64,000 nt of DNA from Geodermatophilus sp. TF02-6 (GTDB taxonomy: Bacteria > Actinomycetota > Actinomycetes > Mycobacteriales > Geodermatophilaceae), in the NCBI RefSeq assembly GCF_003319115.1, contig NZ_QOHF01000004.1:1-64000 (forward strand), in the 5' to 3' direction. A program made the translations under genes and the position numbers. Shown here piece after piece: positions 19,327 to 29,114 of this stretch (position 1 is the stretch's first letter; each line of letters opens with the position of its first letter). The notes below the pieces were generated by a model that saw only the letters and a list, made by a program, of their open reading frames with translations, was not told the origin of the DNA and ran no database searches.

Positions 19327-20094
19327 TCAGACGACGTCGCGGCGGACGGCGAACAGGGTGCCCAGCAGGGCGGCGACCAGGCCGTAACCGAGCAGCACCA
19401 GGGCGCCCTGCCAGCGCTCGAGCAGGTCCGGCGCGGCCGCCCCCGGCCCGCGGAAGGTGGCGGTCATGGCCTCCAGCGCACCGCCGGGCAGCCACTTGTA
19501 GACCCCGGCGGTGGCCTGGAAGGCCGACAGCAGCGGCTCGACGACGTAGAGGTAGACCAGGGCGCCGACGATCGCCCCGACCTGGTTGCGCAGCAGGGCG
19601 CCGAGGCCCACGCCGATGACCGCGTAGAGGACGATCGCCAGGCCGGCGTCCGCCATGACCTGCAGGTTGTCGCCGGTCAGCGACGGCGCCGCCCCGCGCG
19701 CCCCCGCGTAGAGGACGACCACCACCGCGGTCACGGCCACCACGACGAGGGCGAACGGGACGCCGGCGAGCGCGTAGGCCACGAGCTTCGCCGTCACGAC
19801 CCGGCCGCGCCGCGGCGTGGTCAGGAAGGTCGGCGTGGCGGTGCGGTGCCGGTACTCCTGGGTCATCCCGATGACGCCGAGGATCAGCGCCAGCGCGACC
19901 GCGTTCGACGCGTTCGACAGGGCCAGCTGCTCGTACTGCGGGGTCCCCACCGCCGGCGGCCCGTCGGGCCGGCCGGCCAGGCCGGTGATCAGCGCGGCGA
20001 ACCCGCCGGCGAGCAGGCAGGCGCCCAGCAGCAGCCCGATCCAGACCCTGGTGGTGAGCAGCTTGGTCCACTCGGCCCGCACCAACCGCGTCAT
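19327..20094 (-). CDS. ABC-2 type transporter permease
   Basis: This is a 255-aa membrane permease for the ATPase encoded just upstream. It starts MTRLVRAEWTKLLTTRVWIGLLLGA, the usual opening of ABC-2 permeases, and has about six hydrophobic helices (ACLLAGGFAALITGLA, AVALALILGVIGMTQEY, VPFALVVVAVTAVVVVLYAGA, AIVLYAVIGVGLGALL, QGALVLLGYGLVAALLGTLF). The short coupling helix RHRTATPTFLTTPRRGRV is typical. The transported compound is unknown; exporters of this layout often handle lipids or antibiotics. It overlaps the ATPase stop by 4 bases. Confidence 0.87.
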   Translation of the reverse strand: MTRLVRAEWTKLLTTRVWIGLLLGACLLAGGFAALITGLAGRPDGPPAVGTPQYEQLALSNASNAVALALILGVIGMTQEYRHRTATPTFLTTPRRGRVVTAKLVAYALAGVPFALVVVAVTAVVVVLYAGARGAAPSLTGDNLQVMADAGLAIVLYAVIGVGLGALLRNQVGAIVGALVYLYVVEPLLSAFQATAGVYKWLPGGALEAMTATFRGPGAAAPDLLERWQGALVLLGYGLVAALLGTLFAVRRDVV

Positions 20095-21074
20095 CGCGCC
20101 ATCTCCCGGGGTGCCGCGGGGGCCGTTCCGGCCGGGGCGGCGGCGAACTGCTCCTGGCCGGCGGTGAGCCGGAAGTAGATCTCCTCGAGGCCGCTGGTCC
20201 GCGAGCGCAGCTCGTGCAGCTCGACCCCGGCGGCGAAGGCCTGCCGGCCCACCTCGGCCGTGGACAGGCCCGTGACGGTCAGCCCGTCGTCGCCCTCGCG
20301 GCCCACGGTGCGCCCGTCGGCGGCGAGCAACCCGGCCAGCCGGGCGGCCTCGGGGCTGCGGACCAGGACGGTGCCGGCGCCGTCGGCGCCCGCACGCAGC
20401 TGGGCGATCGACCCCTCGCGCACCAGCCGGCCGGCGCCGACGATCACCACCCGGTCGGCGGTCTGCTCCACCTCGGCGAGCAGGTGGCTGGACACCAGGA
20501 CGGTGCGGCCCTCCTCGTGGGCGAGGTGGCGCAGGAAGCCGCGCAGCCACTGGATGCCCTCGGGGTCCAGGCCGTTGGCCGGCTCGTCGAGGACCAGGAC
20601 GGCGGGGTCGCCGAGCAGCGCGGTGGCCAGCGCCAGCCGCTGCCGCATGCCCAGCGAGTACCCGCCGGCGCGCCGTCGCCCGGCGTCGCCCAGGCCCACC
20701 TGGACCAGCACCTCGTCGGCCCGGCGCACCGGCAGCCCGGCGGCGCGGCAGTAGACCCGCAGGTGGTTGCGCCCGGACCGGGCCGGGTGGAACGCGGTCT
20801 CGAGGACGGCGCCGACGAGGCGCAGCGGATCGGGGAGGGACGCGTACGGCCGGCCGCCGAAGGTCGCCGTCCCGCTGTCGGGGCGCAGCAGTCCGAGGGC
20901 CATGCGCAGGGTGGTGGTCTTGCCCGCCCCGTTGGGGCCGAGGAACCCGGTGATCGACCCGGGCTCGACGGTGAAGCTGAGGTCGTCGACGGCGCGGACG
21001 GCGCCGAAGGTCTTGGTGAGGCCGCGGACCTCGACCCGTACGGGGTCGCGGTGGGCCGTGCTGCCGGGGTGGAT
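20091..21074 (-). CDS. ABC transporter ATP-binding protein, start codon non-canonical
   Basis: The ATPase of a DrrA-like exporter shows Walker A FLGPNGAGKTTTLRM, signature YSLGMRQRLALATALL, Walker B AVLVLDEPANGLDPEG and switch His in VLVSSHLLAEVEQ. The C-terminal extension ends in LEEIYFRLTAG, normal for exporter ATPases. The first in-frame ATG (20903) lies after Walker A, and no ATG, GTG or TTG occurs upstream in frame before a stop near 21165. The best candidate is ATC at 21072-21074, placed 6 bases after GAGGAG, giving 327 aa that start IHPGSTAHRDPVRVEVRGLT. CTG at 21140 is the other option. A base error is possible. Confidence 0.8.
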   Translation of the reverse strand: MHPGSTAHRDPVRVEVRGLTKTFGAVRAVDDLSFTVEPGSITGFLGPNGAGKTTTLRMALGLLRPDSGTATFGGRPYASLPDPLRLVGAVLETAFHPARSGRNHLRVYCRAAGLPVRRADEVLVQVGLGDAGRRRAGGYSLGMRQRLALATALLGDPAVLVLDEPANGLDPEGIQWLRGFLRHLAHEEGRTVLVSSHLLAEVEQTADRVVIVGAGRLVREGSIAQLRAGADGAGTVLVRSPEAARLAGLLAADGRTVGREGDDGLTVTGLSTAEVGRQAFAAGVELHELRSRTSGLEEIYFRLTAGQEQFAAAPAGTAPAAPREMAR

Positions 21075-21299
21075 GGCGGTCTCCTCGTCGTCGGCCGTAC
21101 GCCCTTCCCATCCAAGCGCACCGGGCCGCTCGGTCGGCAGTCCCCGGCCCCGACGCGACCCCTACCGGAGCCCGGCGCGGTGTGACCCCGGGCACACCCG
21201 CGGGCGGCGGACCGGGTAGGTTGACGGCTCCGGGCAGGTCCGCCGGTCGGCCCGCCGGAGCCCCCGCCGCAGCCCGACGAACGCCCGCGAGGAGGGCCC

Positions 21300-21755
21300 G
21301 TGAGCGCCTACCGCACGGTGGTCGTCGGGACCGACGGGTCGCAGTCCTCCCTGCGCGCGGTGCGCCAGGCCGGTGCGCTGGCCGGGGCCTGCGAGGCCCG
21401 GCTGCTCGTCGTGTGCGCCTTCCTGCCGTCCCGGGCCGAGGGCCGGGAGGTCCGCCGCGCGCGGGGGGCTCCCGGGGACGACGCCGAGGCGGCGGGGGCC
21501 ACGCCGGCGGAGGACACGGTGCGCGCCGCGGCCGAGCAGGCCCGCGCCGCCGGCGCCAGCGACGTCGTCCCGTTCGCCGTCGTCGGCTCCCCGGTCGAGA
21601 CGCTGCTCGACGTCGTCGCCCGCGAGGAGGCCGACCTGCTGGTGGTCGGCAACCGCGGGGTCGACGGCATCAGGGGCCGGCTGCTCGGCTCCGTCCCCGC
21701 CGACGTGACCCGCCGCTCGCCGGTCGACGTCCTGGTCGTCCACACCACGGGTTGA
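21300..21755 (+). CDS. universal stress protein UspA family
   Basis: The 151-aa protein has a single Usp domain. It begins VSAYRTVVVGTDGSQSSLRAV and carries the ATP-binding pattern G-2x-G-9x-G(S/T) in VVGNRGVDGIRGRLLGSVPADV. Proteins of this group bind ATP and modulate stress or dormancy responses. The GTG follows GAGGAGGG at a good distance. The stop codon overlaps the TTG start of the adenylate cyclase gene by three bases (TTGA), so both are likely expressed together. No regulatory site was recognised upstream. Confidence 0.88.
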   Translation: MSAYRTVVVGTDGSQSSLRAVRQAGALAGACEARLLVVCAFLPSRAEGREVRRARGAPGDDAEAAGATPAEDTVRAAAEQARAAGASDVVPFAVVGSPVETLLDVVAREEADLLVVGNRGVDGIRGRLLGSVPADVTRRSPVDVLVVHTTG

Positions 21756-22867
21756 CGGCGCTGCCGGACACCGTCGGACCCGAGGACGCCGCCGCGGGCG
21801 CGCAGGACGCGCGCGAGGCGCTCGAGCGGCTGCTGCTCGACGGCCCGCGGCGCTACACCCGGCTGCAGGTCGCCGAGCTGGCCGCCATGTCGCCGCGGCG
21901 GACGCAGCGGCTGTGGCGGGCGCTGGGCTTCCCGGACGTCGCCGACGACGAGCCGGTGTTCACCGACGCCGACGTCTCCGCACTGGGGCTGCTGTCGGCG
22001 CTGATCGACGCCGGGTTCATCGACCCCGAGACGGAGGCGTCCATCGCCCGGGCCGTCGGCCAGTCGCTGTCCCGGCTGGCCGACTGGCAGACCGACATGC
22101 TCGTCGACGCGCTCACCCGGGTCGGCGGCGGTGACCGGCAGGTCTCGCCCGAGGAGGCGGTGGCGACCGCCAGCACCCTGCTGCCGCTGCTGCGCCAGGT
22201 GCAGGACTACGTGTGGCGCCGCCACCTGGCCGCCAACGCCGACCGGCTGCTCGCCTCGGCGGGCAGCGCGGACCGCCGCGAGCTCGCCGTCGGGTTCGCC
22301 GACCTGGTGGGCTACACCTCCCGCAGCCGGGGCATGGGCGGGCGGGAGCTGGGCGTGATGGTGGAGGACTTCGAGAGCACCGCCACCGAGGTCATCGCCC
22401 GCCACCACGGCCGGGTGGTCAAGACGGTCGGGGACGGCGTCCTCTATACCGCCGTCTCCCCGATCGACGCGGTGGAGATCGGGCTGGAGCTGCCCGACGC
22501 CTGGCAGGCCGCCGACCGTCCGGCGCTGCGGGTGGGCGCGGCCTACGGCACGGTGCTCACCCACCTCGGGGACGTCTACTCGCCGGTGGTCAACCTGGCC
22601 AGCCGGCTGACCTCGATCGCCCTCCCGGGAACGCTGCTGGTCGACCGGGAGCTCGCCCGGATGCTGGGCGGGCTGCCGCGCTACCGGGTGCGGCCGCTGC
22701 GCCGGGTGTCGGTGCGCGGCTACGACCAGCTGCAGCCGTGGCTGGTCCGCCGCCGTCCGTCCGGCGTGGAGGAGGACGACGAGGCCGCCGGCCTGCACGC
22801 CTTCGAGGACATGCTCGACCAGATGGCCGCCGAGGTCCTCGAGACCGGGGACGACGCGCAGGGCTGA
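21752..22867 (+). CDS. class III adenylate cyclase with N-terminal regulatory domain
   Basis: The 371-aa soluble protein ends with a class III cyclase domain (residues about 185-345) that makes cAMP from ATP. The metal-binding Asp residues lie in AVGFADLVGYTSRSRGMGG and KTVGDGVLYTA, and the adenine-selecting Lys precedes this second Asp. LGDVYSPVVNLASRLTSIA holds the transition-state Asn and Arg. The N-terminal part (YTRLQVAELAAMSPRRTQRLWRALGF) looks like the helical autoinhibitory domain of mycobacterial Rv1264, a pH-sensing cyclase. The TTG at 21752 is coupled to the usp stop. Cyclic AMP could act through the CRP-type site seen upstream of whiB1, but that link is inference. Confidence 0.88.
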   Translation: MTALPDTVGPEDAAAGAQDAREALERLLLDGPRRYTRLQVAELAAMSPRRTQRLWRALGFPDVADDEPVFTDADVSALGLLSALIDAGFIDPETEASIARAVGQSLSRLADWQTDMLVDALTRVGGGDRQVSPEEAVATASTLLPLLRQVQDYVWRRHLAANADRLLASAGSADRRELAVGFADLVGYTSRSRGMGGRELGVMVEDFESTATEVIARHHGRVVKTVGDGVLYTAVSPIDAVEIGLELPDAWQAADRPALRVGAAYGTVLTHLGDVYSPVVNLASRLTSIALPGTLLVDRELARMLGGLPRYRVRPLRRVSVRGYDQLQPWLVRRRPSGVEEDDEAAGLHAFEDMLDQMAAEVLETGDDAQG

Positions 22868-22893
22868 GCGCCGCGGATGGCAGGCTGCTGCGG

Positions 22894-24525
<1,632 letters not shown>

Positions 24526-24580
24526 AAGGACCCTGTCCTGCCCACCCCTCGCAGGCTCGGGGCGGTGCCCTGGACGGGGC
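24526..24580 (+). repeat. dispersed GGACCCC repeat, copy R7
   Basis: The copy starts directly on the TGA stop of the ABC-F gene (TGAAAGGACCCTGTCCTGCC), continues CCCCTCGCAGGCTCGGGGCG and ends GGACGGGGCC. It separates two convergent genes. Confidence 0.75.
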
Positions 24581-24602
24581 CGGGTGGGGCGGGGGGCCTT
24601 CC

Positions 24603-25790
24603 TCAGGAGGCCGTCGCGGATCGGCCGGCGGGCGGGCGGGCGCCGGCCCGCCGGGTCAGGGCCAGCGTGGCGGCCGCGGCGACGGCGAGCGCGGACAGCA
24701 GGACGGCGTAGGGCGCGAGCAGTGACAGCCCGGCGAGGACCACCGGCGCGGCGAAGCCGACGTAGGTCAGCGCGTAGTAGACGGCGGTGAGGCCGGCCAG
24801 CTCCCGGGGCGGCGCGATCCGCTGCGTCTCGACCAGCCCGGCGACCAGGCCCAGCCCGTACGCGGAGCCCAGGACCCCCGCGGCGACGACCACGAGCACC
24901 GGCGAGGTCAGCGCGGCGGCGGTCGCGGCGCAGAGCATCCCGGCGACCGCGGCGGTGAGGCCGAGGGCGGCGGCCCGCCCCGGGTCGGCCGCGGCCAGCC
25001 GGCGCGCCCGCGGCTGCACCGCGACCCCGGTGCCGAGGGTGACGCCGGCGGCGAGGGCGCTGAACGCCACCGTCCAGCCCGCCGTCGCCGAGCGCACCAG
25101 CCCCGGCAGGACGGCCATGGCGACGGTGGCCACCCCGAACACCCACGGCGCGACGGGGGCCACCTGACGGCGGAACCGCGGGTCGGCGACCGAGGGCACC
25201 CGCATCCGCGACCACAGCGACCCGGTCTCCGGACCGGCGTCGGCGACGGTCTCGGGAGCCCGCCACAGGGGCACCAGGACGGCGAGGACGACGGCCAGGT
25301 GCGGCAGGTAGGCGGCGAGCAGCGGCGCGGGCGCCCACTGGGCGACCAGCCCGGCGACGACCGGGCCGAGGCCGAAGCCGGCGGTCAGCGCGGTCGCCGC
25401 CCGGCGCGCGCCGGAGCCCTCCGGGGCGAGCGGGTCGAAGGGGGCGCCGGAGAGCTCCTTGACCCAGGCGGTCCCGGCGGCGAAGGCGGCGCCGCTGGCC
25501 ACGCCGGCGAGGAAGCGGCCCAGGTACAGGGCGGGCAGCCCGCGCAACAGCAGGACCAGGGTGGCGGCCAGCGACACGAGCAGGGCGACCCGCAGCACCG
25601 GCGCCCGGCCGTGCCGGTCGGACACCGGGCCGGTCACCAGCAGCGCCGGGATCAGCCCCAGGGCGTAGACGCCGACCAGCGCGTCGACCGTGGCCACCGA
25701 CAGCCCGCTGCGCTCGCGGTAGGCCACCAGCAGGCTGACGAACTGGTTGGCGCCCCAACCGATGGCGAACAGCGCGGCGGCGACCGGCAC
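24603..25790 (-). CDS. MFS transporter
   Basis: The 395-aa membrane protein has 12 predicted helices of the major facilitator superfamily. The motif-A loop between helices 2 and 3 reads GPVSDRHGRAPVLRVALL, and helix 5 carries GFGLGPVVAGLVAQW. It is probably a proton-driven exporter of small molecules, judging by the drug-efflux-like GLGPVVAG segment, but the substrate is unknown. The start MPVAAALFAIGWGANQF leaves a very short N-terminus before helix 1. It is followed upstream on the same strand by an acetyltransferase gene 29 bases away. Confidence 0.85.
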   Translation of the reverse strand: MPVAAALFAIGWGANQFVSLLVAYRERSGLSVATVDALVGVYALGLIPALLVTGPVSDRHGRAPVLRVALLVSLAATLVLLLRGLPALYLGRFLAGVASGAAFAAGTAWVKELSGAPFDPLAPEGSGARRAATALTAGFGLGPVVAGLVAQWAPAPLLAAYLPHLAVVLAVLVPLWRAPETVADAGPETGSLWSRMRVPSVADPRFRRQVAPVAPWVFGVATVAMAVLPGLVRSATAGWTVAFSALAAGVTLGTGVAVQPRARRLAAADPGRAAALGLTAAVAGMLCAATAAALTSPVLVVVAAGVLGSAYGLGLVAGLVETQRIAPPRELAGLTAVYYALTYVGFAAPVVLAGLSLLAPYAVLLSALAVAAAATLALTRRAGARPPAGRSATAS

Positions 25791-25819
25791 CCACGCGGCC
25801 GATCGCCTCCCCGCAGGTC

Positions 25820-26365
25820 TCAGGAGGGTTCCCCGAGCGCCTCGGGCAGCCCGACCGTGCTCATGCCGGCCCAGGTGTCCTGGACGTGGTGGGCCAGCAC
25901 CATGAGGTCGCGCAGCTCACCGTTCCGGTCGCGGATGTGGTCGACCAGCAGCGCCTCCCCGGTGAAGCCGAGGCCGGTGAACAGCGCCAGCGCGGCGCCC
26001 TGCTCGGCGACCACCTCGACGACCAGCTTGGCCAGCCCCCACCCGAGCCCCTGCACCACCGCGTGCCGGGCCAGCTCCCGGCCCAGACCGCTGCCCCGCG
26101 CGGCGGGGGCGACGACCAGGCGCACCTCGCCGACGTGGTCGGACCAGCCGGGCAGCCGCAGTACCGCCGCGTAGCCGGTGACCTGCCCGTCGTCGTCCAG
26201 GGCGACCCAGCGCCGGACGTCGGGGGAGCCGGCCGCCCAGCCGCGCACCACGTCGGGATCGGTGACGTCCTCGCGGATGAAGGTGCGGTCGCCCTCGGGC
26301 AGGTCGGTGAAGAAGCGCAGCAGCGCGTCGCAGTGCGCCTCGGTGAGGTCGACGATCCGCGCCAC
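25820..26365 (-). CDS. GNAT-family N-acetyltransferase
   Basis: The 181-aa protein has one GNAT domain. The acetyl-CoA binding strand and loop read GEVRLVVAPAARGSGLGRELARHAV, and the C-terminal part LVVEVVAEQGAALALFTGLGFTGEALLVDHI follows the family pattern. The N-terminal IVDLTEAHCDALLRFFTDLPEGDRTF resembles acetyltransferases that act on small molecules or proteins. The acceptor is not known. It lies one base after the phaC stop on the same strand and is probably the last gene of that operon. Confidence 0.82.
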   Translation of the reverse strand: MARIVDLTEAHCDALLRFFTDLPEGDRTFIREDVTDPDVVRGWAAGSPDVRRWVALDDDGQVTGYAAVLRLPGWSDHVGEVRLVVAPAARGSGLGRELARHAVVQGLGWGLAKLVVEVVAEQGAALALFTGLGFTGEALLVDHIRDRNGELRDLMVLAHHVQDTWAGMSTVGLPEALGEPS

Positions 26366-26366
26366 G

Positions 26367-27479
26367 TCAGGCCTCCCGGACGGCGTCGGCGGCCGGGTCG
26401 AGCGGCTCGCTGCGCCGGCGGATGAAGTCGATGATCGTCGGCACGGTCGTCTTCGCCGCCGTCCGGCCCACCACCAGGCCCATGTGCCCGGCCGGCAGCC
26501 GCAGCTCGTGCTTGTCCGGCGAGCCGACCAGGTCGATCAGCGGCGCGGTCGCGTCGGGCGGGACGATGTGGTCGCGGTCGGCCCGCACCGTCAGGAACGG
26601 CATCCGGATGTCGGAGAGGTGCACGCGGTCGCCGCCGACGGTCAGGTGGTCGGTGACCATCCCGTTGTCGCGCACCAGCATCCGCACCGTCTCCTCCGCG
26701 GCGGCCCCGGGGAAGGGCACGTGGTCGTCCGACCAGCTGGTCATGGCCTGGTAGGCGGCGACGTACTCGTCGTTCCAGAGCTTCTCCCACAGCGTCACGT
26801 ACCGGGTCACCTCCGCGGTGGGGGAGAGCGTCTTGAACCCCTGCAGGACGACCTGGGGCGGCACGTTGCCCTCGGCGTTCAGGACGTCGCGCACCTCCAG
26901 CCCGCCGACCCGGAACAGGTCGGCCATCGGGCCCATGTGCTGGAAGTCGACCGGGGTGGCCAGCACGGTGAGGCTGCGCAGCGGGGCGTCGGGGTGGTGC
27001 GCGGCGTAGAGCAGGGACAGGTCACCGCCGAAGCAGTAGCCGAAGAGGTTCACCTCGTCGGCCCCGGAGATCTCCAGCACCCGCGCCACCCCGGCGGGGA
27101 TGTAGTCGTCGACGTAGTCGGCCAGCGTGTTGGCCGCGTCGCGCTCGTCGGGCTCGCCCCAGTCGAGCAGGTACACGTCGAACCCGGCGGCCAGCAGCTG
27201 CTCGACGAAGCTGTTGCCCGGGCTCAGGTCGAGGATGTAGCTGCGGCTGACCAGGCTGAACACGATGAGCAGCGGCGGGGAGTACCGCACGTCCTCGTTG
27301 CGGTAGTGCCACAGCTGGGTGCGGCCGCGCTCCCAGACGACGTCCTTGGGGGTGCAGCCGACGCCGGGCCGGTCGACGCCGGCGACCAGCTTCAGCCCGT
27401 TACGGGCGCGGAGGGCGTTGCGCTCGACGTCGCGGCGGACGCGGTCGAGGACCGCCTGGGGGCTCGGGATGGTCGGCAT
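26367..27479 (-). CDS. phaC: polyhydroxyalkanoate synthase, class III PhaC-like
   Basis: The 370-aa protein polymerises 3-hydroxyacyl-CoA into polyhydroxyalkanoate. The alpha/beta-hydrolase core has the lipase-like box FGYCFGGDLSLLYA with nucleophile Cys, the catalytic Asp in TVRADRDHIVPP and His in RLPAGHMGLVVG. The N-terminal half has the conserved LIVFSLVSRSYILDL and YLLDWGEPD blocks. Length fits class III rather than class I or II. No PhaE was found, but the overlapping small gene upstream looks phasin-like. Good SD GAGGAG lies before the ATG. Genes for acyl-CoA metabolism follow upstream, which could supply monomers. Confidence 0.9.
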   Translation of the reverse strand: MPTIPSPQAVLDRVRRDVERNALRARNGLKLVAGVDRPGVGCTPKDVVWERGRTQLWHYRNEDVRYSPPLLIVFSLVSRSYILDLSPGNSFVEQLLAAGFDVYLLDWGEPDERDAANTLADYVDDYIPAGVARVLEISGADEVNLFGYCFGGDLSLLYAAHHPDAPLRSLTVLATPVDFQHMGPMADLFRVGGLEVRDVLNAEGNVPPQVVLQGFKTLSPTAEVTRYVTLWEKLWNDEYVAAYQAMTSWSDDHVPFPGAAAEETVRMLVRDNGMVTDHLTVGGDRVHLSDIRMPFLTVRADRDHIVPPDATAPLIDLVGSPDKHELRLPAGHMGLVVGRTAAKTTVPTIIDFIRRRSEPLDPAADAVREA

Positions 27480-27786
27480 CGCTCTCCTCGGTGCTGCGGT
27501 GTCTCTCGGTCTCCAGCTGCAGGGTCAGTCGGCGGACCTCGCGGTCCAGGGCGCCGACCTGGGCCCGCAGCCGGCTGACGTCGGTACCGGTCGGCAGGTT
27601 CACCAGGTGCCAGGCGCGGGTGGTCAGGCCGCGGGCGGAGTTCCGGGCCAGTATGACCGCCCGGCGGGTCAGGGCGGCGCCGACGGCGAAGGTCTCGGTG
27701 CGCACGAACTCCTCGGCGCGGGGGGTCACGCGGCGCTCGGCGGCGTCGAACGCCTGCCGCCACAGTGGCGGGCGGGCGTCGGCCAT
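27400..27786 (-). CDS. phasin-like helical protein overlapping phaC
   Basis: The 128-aa protein has a long amphipathic helical middle (FVRTETFAVGAALTRRAVILARNSARG) and a coiled-coil-like segment (VSRLRAQVGALDREVRRLTLQLETERHR), then a disordered Pro/Arg-rich tail. This resembles phasins, which coat polyhydroxyalkanoate granules, or the helical PhaE/PhaR partners of class III/IV synthases. An AGGAGG lies before the ATG at 27786. Its last 27 codons overlap the start of phaC by 80 bases in another frame, which is unusual and suggests tight translational coupling. The functional name is an inference from position and helix pattern. Confidence 0.65.
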   Translation of the reverse strand: MADARPPLWRQAFDAAERRVTPRAEEFVRTETFAVGAALTRRAVILARNSARGLTTRAWHLVNLPTGTDVSRLRAQVGALDREVRRLTLQLETERHRSTEESDADHPEPPGGPRPRPPRRRAQRPPRP

Positions 27787-27866
27787 GGGTCCTCCTGGGG
27801 CTGGGGTGGCGGACGGCGGTGGAGCCTCGGGTGGGCGCGGACGGCGGCGGGTCGGCTCAGGTGGGC

Positions 27867-29114
27867 TCAGGTGAAGGCGCTGACCCCGGTGATGTCCCGG
27901 CCCACGATCAGCGTCTGCACCGTCTCGGTTCCCTCGAAGGTGTGGATGGCCTCGATGTCGGCCATGTGCCGGATGACGTGGTTCTCGAGCAGGATCCCGT
28001 TGCCGCCGAGCAGGTCGCGGGCCTCGGCCAGGATCTCCCGCGCCGTCCGCGTGTTGTGCATCTTGGCCAGCCCGGCGACGGTGGGTGAGAGCCGCCCGGC
28101 CTCGGCCAGCCGGCCGATCTGCATGCAGTACAGCTGCATGCCGGTCAGCGCGGCCAGCATCCGCACCAGCCGCTCCTGCACGATCTGGAAGCTGACCAGC
28201 GGCTTGCCGAACTGCTTGCGCTCGCGCGCGTAGGACAGCGCGGTCTCGTACCCGGCGGTGGCGTGGCCCAGCGCCATCCACGCGCAGGCGCTGCGGGTGG
28301 TGGCCAGCACCCGGCCGGTGTCGGCGAAGCTGTGCGCCTCCTGCAGCCGGTTCTCCTCGGGCACGCGGACCCCGCGCAGCTCGATGTCGGCCTGCCAGAT
28401 CGAGCGCAGCGACACCTTGCCGGTGATCACCGAGGCCTCGTAGCCCTCGGCGGGCCGCTCGACGACGAAGCCCTTGACCTGGCCGTCGGCGACGTCCCGC
28501 GCCCAGACCACGACGAGGTCCGCGCCGGCGCCGTTGCCGATCCAGCGCTTGGCGCCGTCGAGGACCCAGGTGTCGCCCTCCCGGCGGGCGCTGGTCTCCA
28601 GCGCGACCGAGTCCGACCCGTGCTGCGGCTCGGTGAGCGCGAACGCGCCGGTCTTCTCCAGCGTCGCCATCGACGGCAGCCAGCGCGCCTTCTGCTCCTC
28701 CGAGCCGCACATGTCGATCGACTGCATGGCCAGCCCGGCGTGCACGCCGAGGAAGGTGCCCAGGCTGCCGTCGCCGCGGTGCAGCTCCATGTGCACCAGC
28801 CCGCAGGCCATGGGGCTCATCTCCGCGGACCCGTAGCCCTTGATGCTCTCGCCGACGACGCCGAGCTCCGGCAGCCGGCGGATCAGCGGCCAGGGGACCT
28901 CCGCGCGCTCCCAGTAGTCCCCGGCCACCGGCAGCACCTCGCGGTCGACGAAGCGCCGGACGGCGAGGAACTTCTCCCACTGCTCGTCGGTGAACTGCTC
29001 GCGCACCGAGAAGAAGTCGGTGCCCAGCGCCTCGCCGAGGTGGCTGGTCGCGCCGTCCCCGGTGCCCATGTCCGCCGGCTTCTGCAGCTGCGGGCCCGAC
29101 CGCTCGGTGCTCAT
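27867..29114 (-). CDS. acyl-CoA dehydrogenase (glutaryl-CoA dehydrogenase type)
   Basis: The 415-aa flavoenzyme removes hydrogens at the alpha-beta bond of an acyl-CoA, passing electrons to ETF. Visible features are [21 protein letters not shown] (flavin and substrate segment), [21 protein letters not shown], and [22 protein letters not shown]. The segment [20 protein letters not shown] holds the glutaryl-type catalytic Glu in FEGTE. The N-terminus resembles the GCDH-like subgroup. Substrate could be glutaryl-CoA or a branched acyl-CoA. It overlaps the acyl-CoA ligase gene by four bases (ATGA), so the pair forms one operon. Confidence 0.88.
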   Translation of the reverse strand: MSTERSGPQLQKPADMGTGDGATSHLGEALGTDFFSVREQFTDEQWEKFLAVRRFVDREVLPVAGDYWERAEVPWPLIRRLPELGVVGESIKGYGSAEMSPMACGLVHMELHRGDGSLGTFLGVHAGLAMQSIDMCGSEEQKARWLPSMATLEKTGAFALTEPQHGSDSVALETSARREGDTWVLDGAKRWIGNGAGADLVVVWARDVADGQVKGFVVERPAEGYEASVITGKVSLRSIWQADIELRGVRVPEENRLQEAHSFADTGRVLATTRSACAWMALGHATAGYETALSYARERKQFGKPLVSFQIVQERLVRMLAALTGMQLYCMQIGRLAEAGRLSPTVAGLAKMHNTRTAREILAEARDLLGGNGILLENHVIRHMADIEAIHTFEGTETVQTLIVGRDITGVSAFT

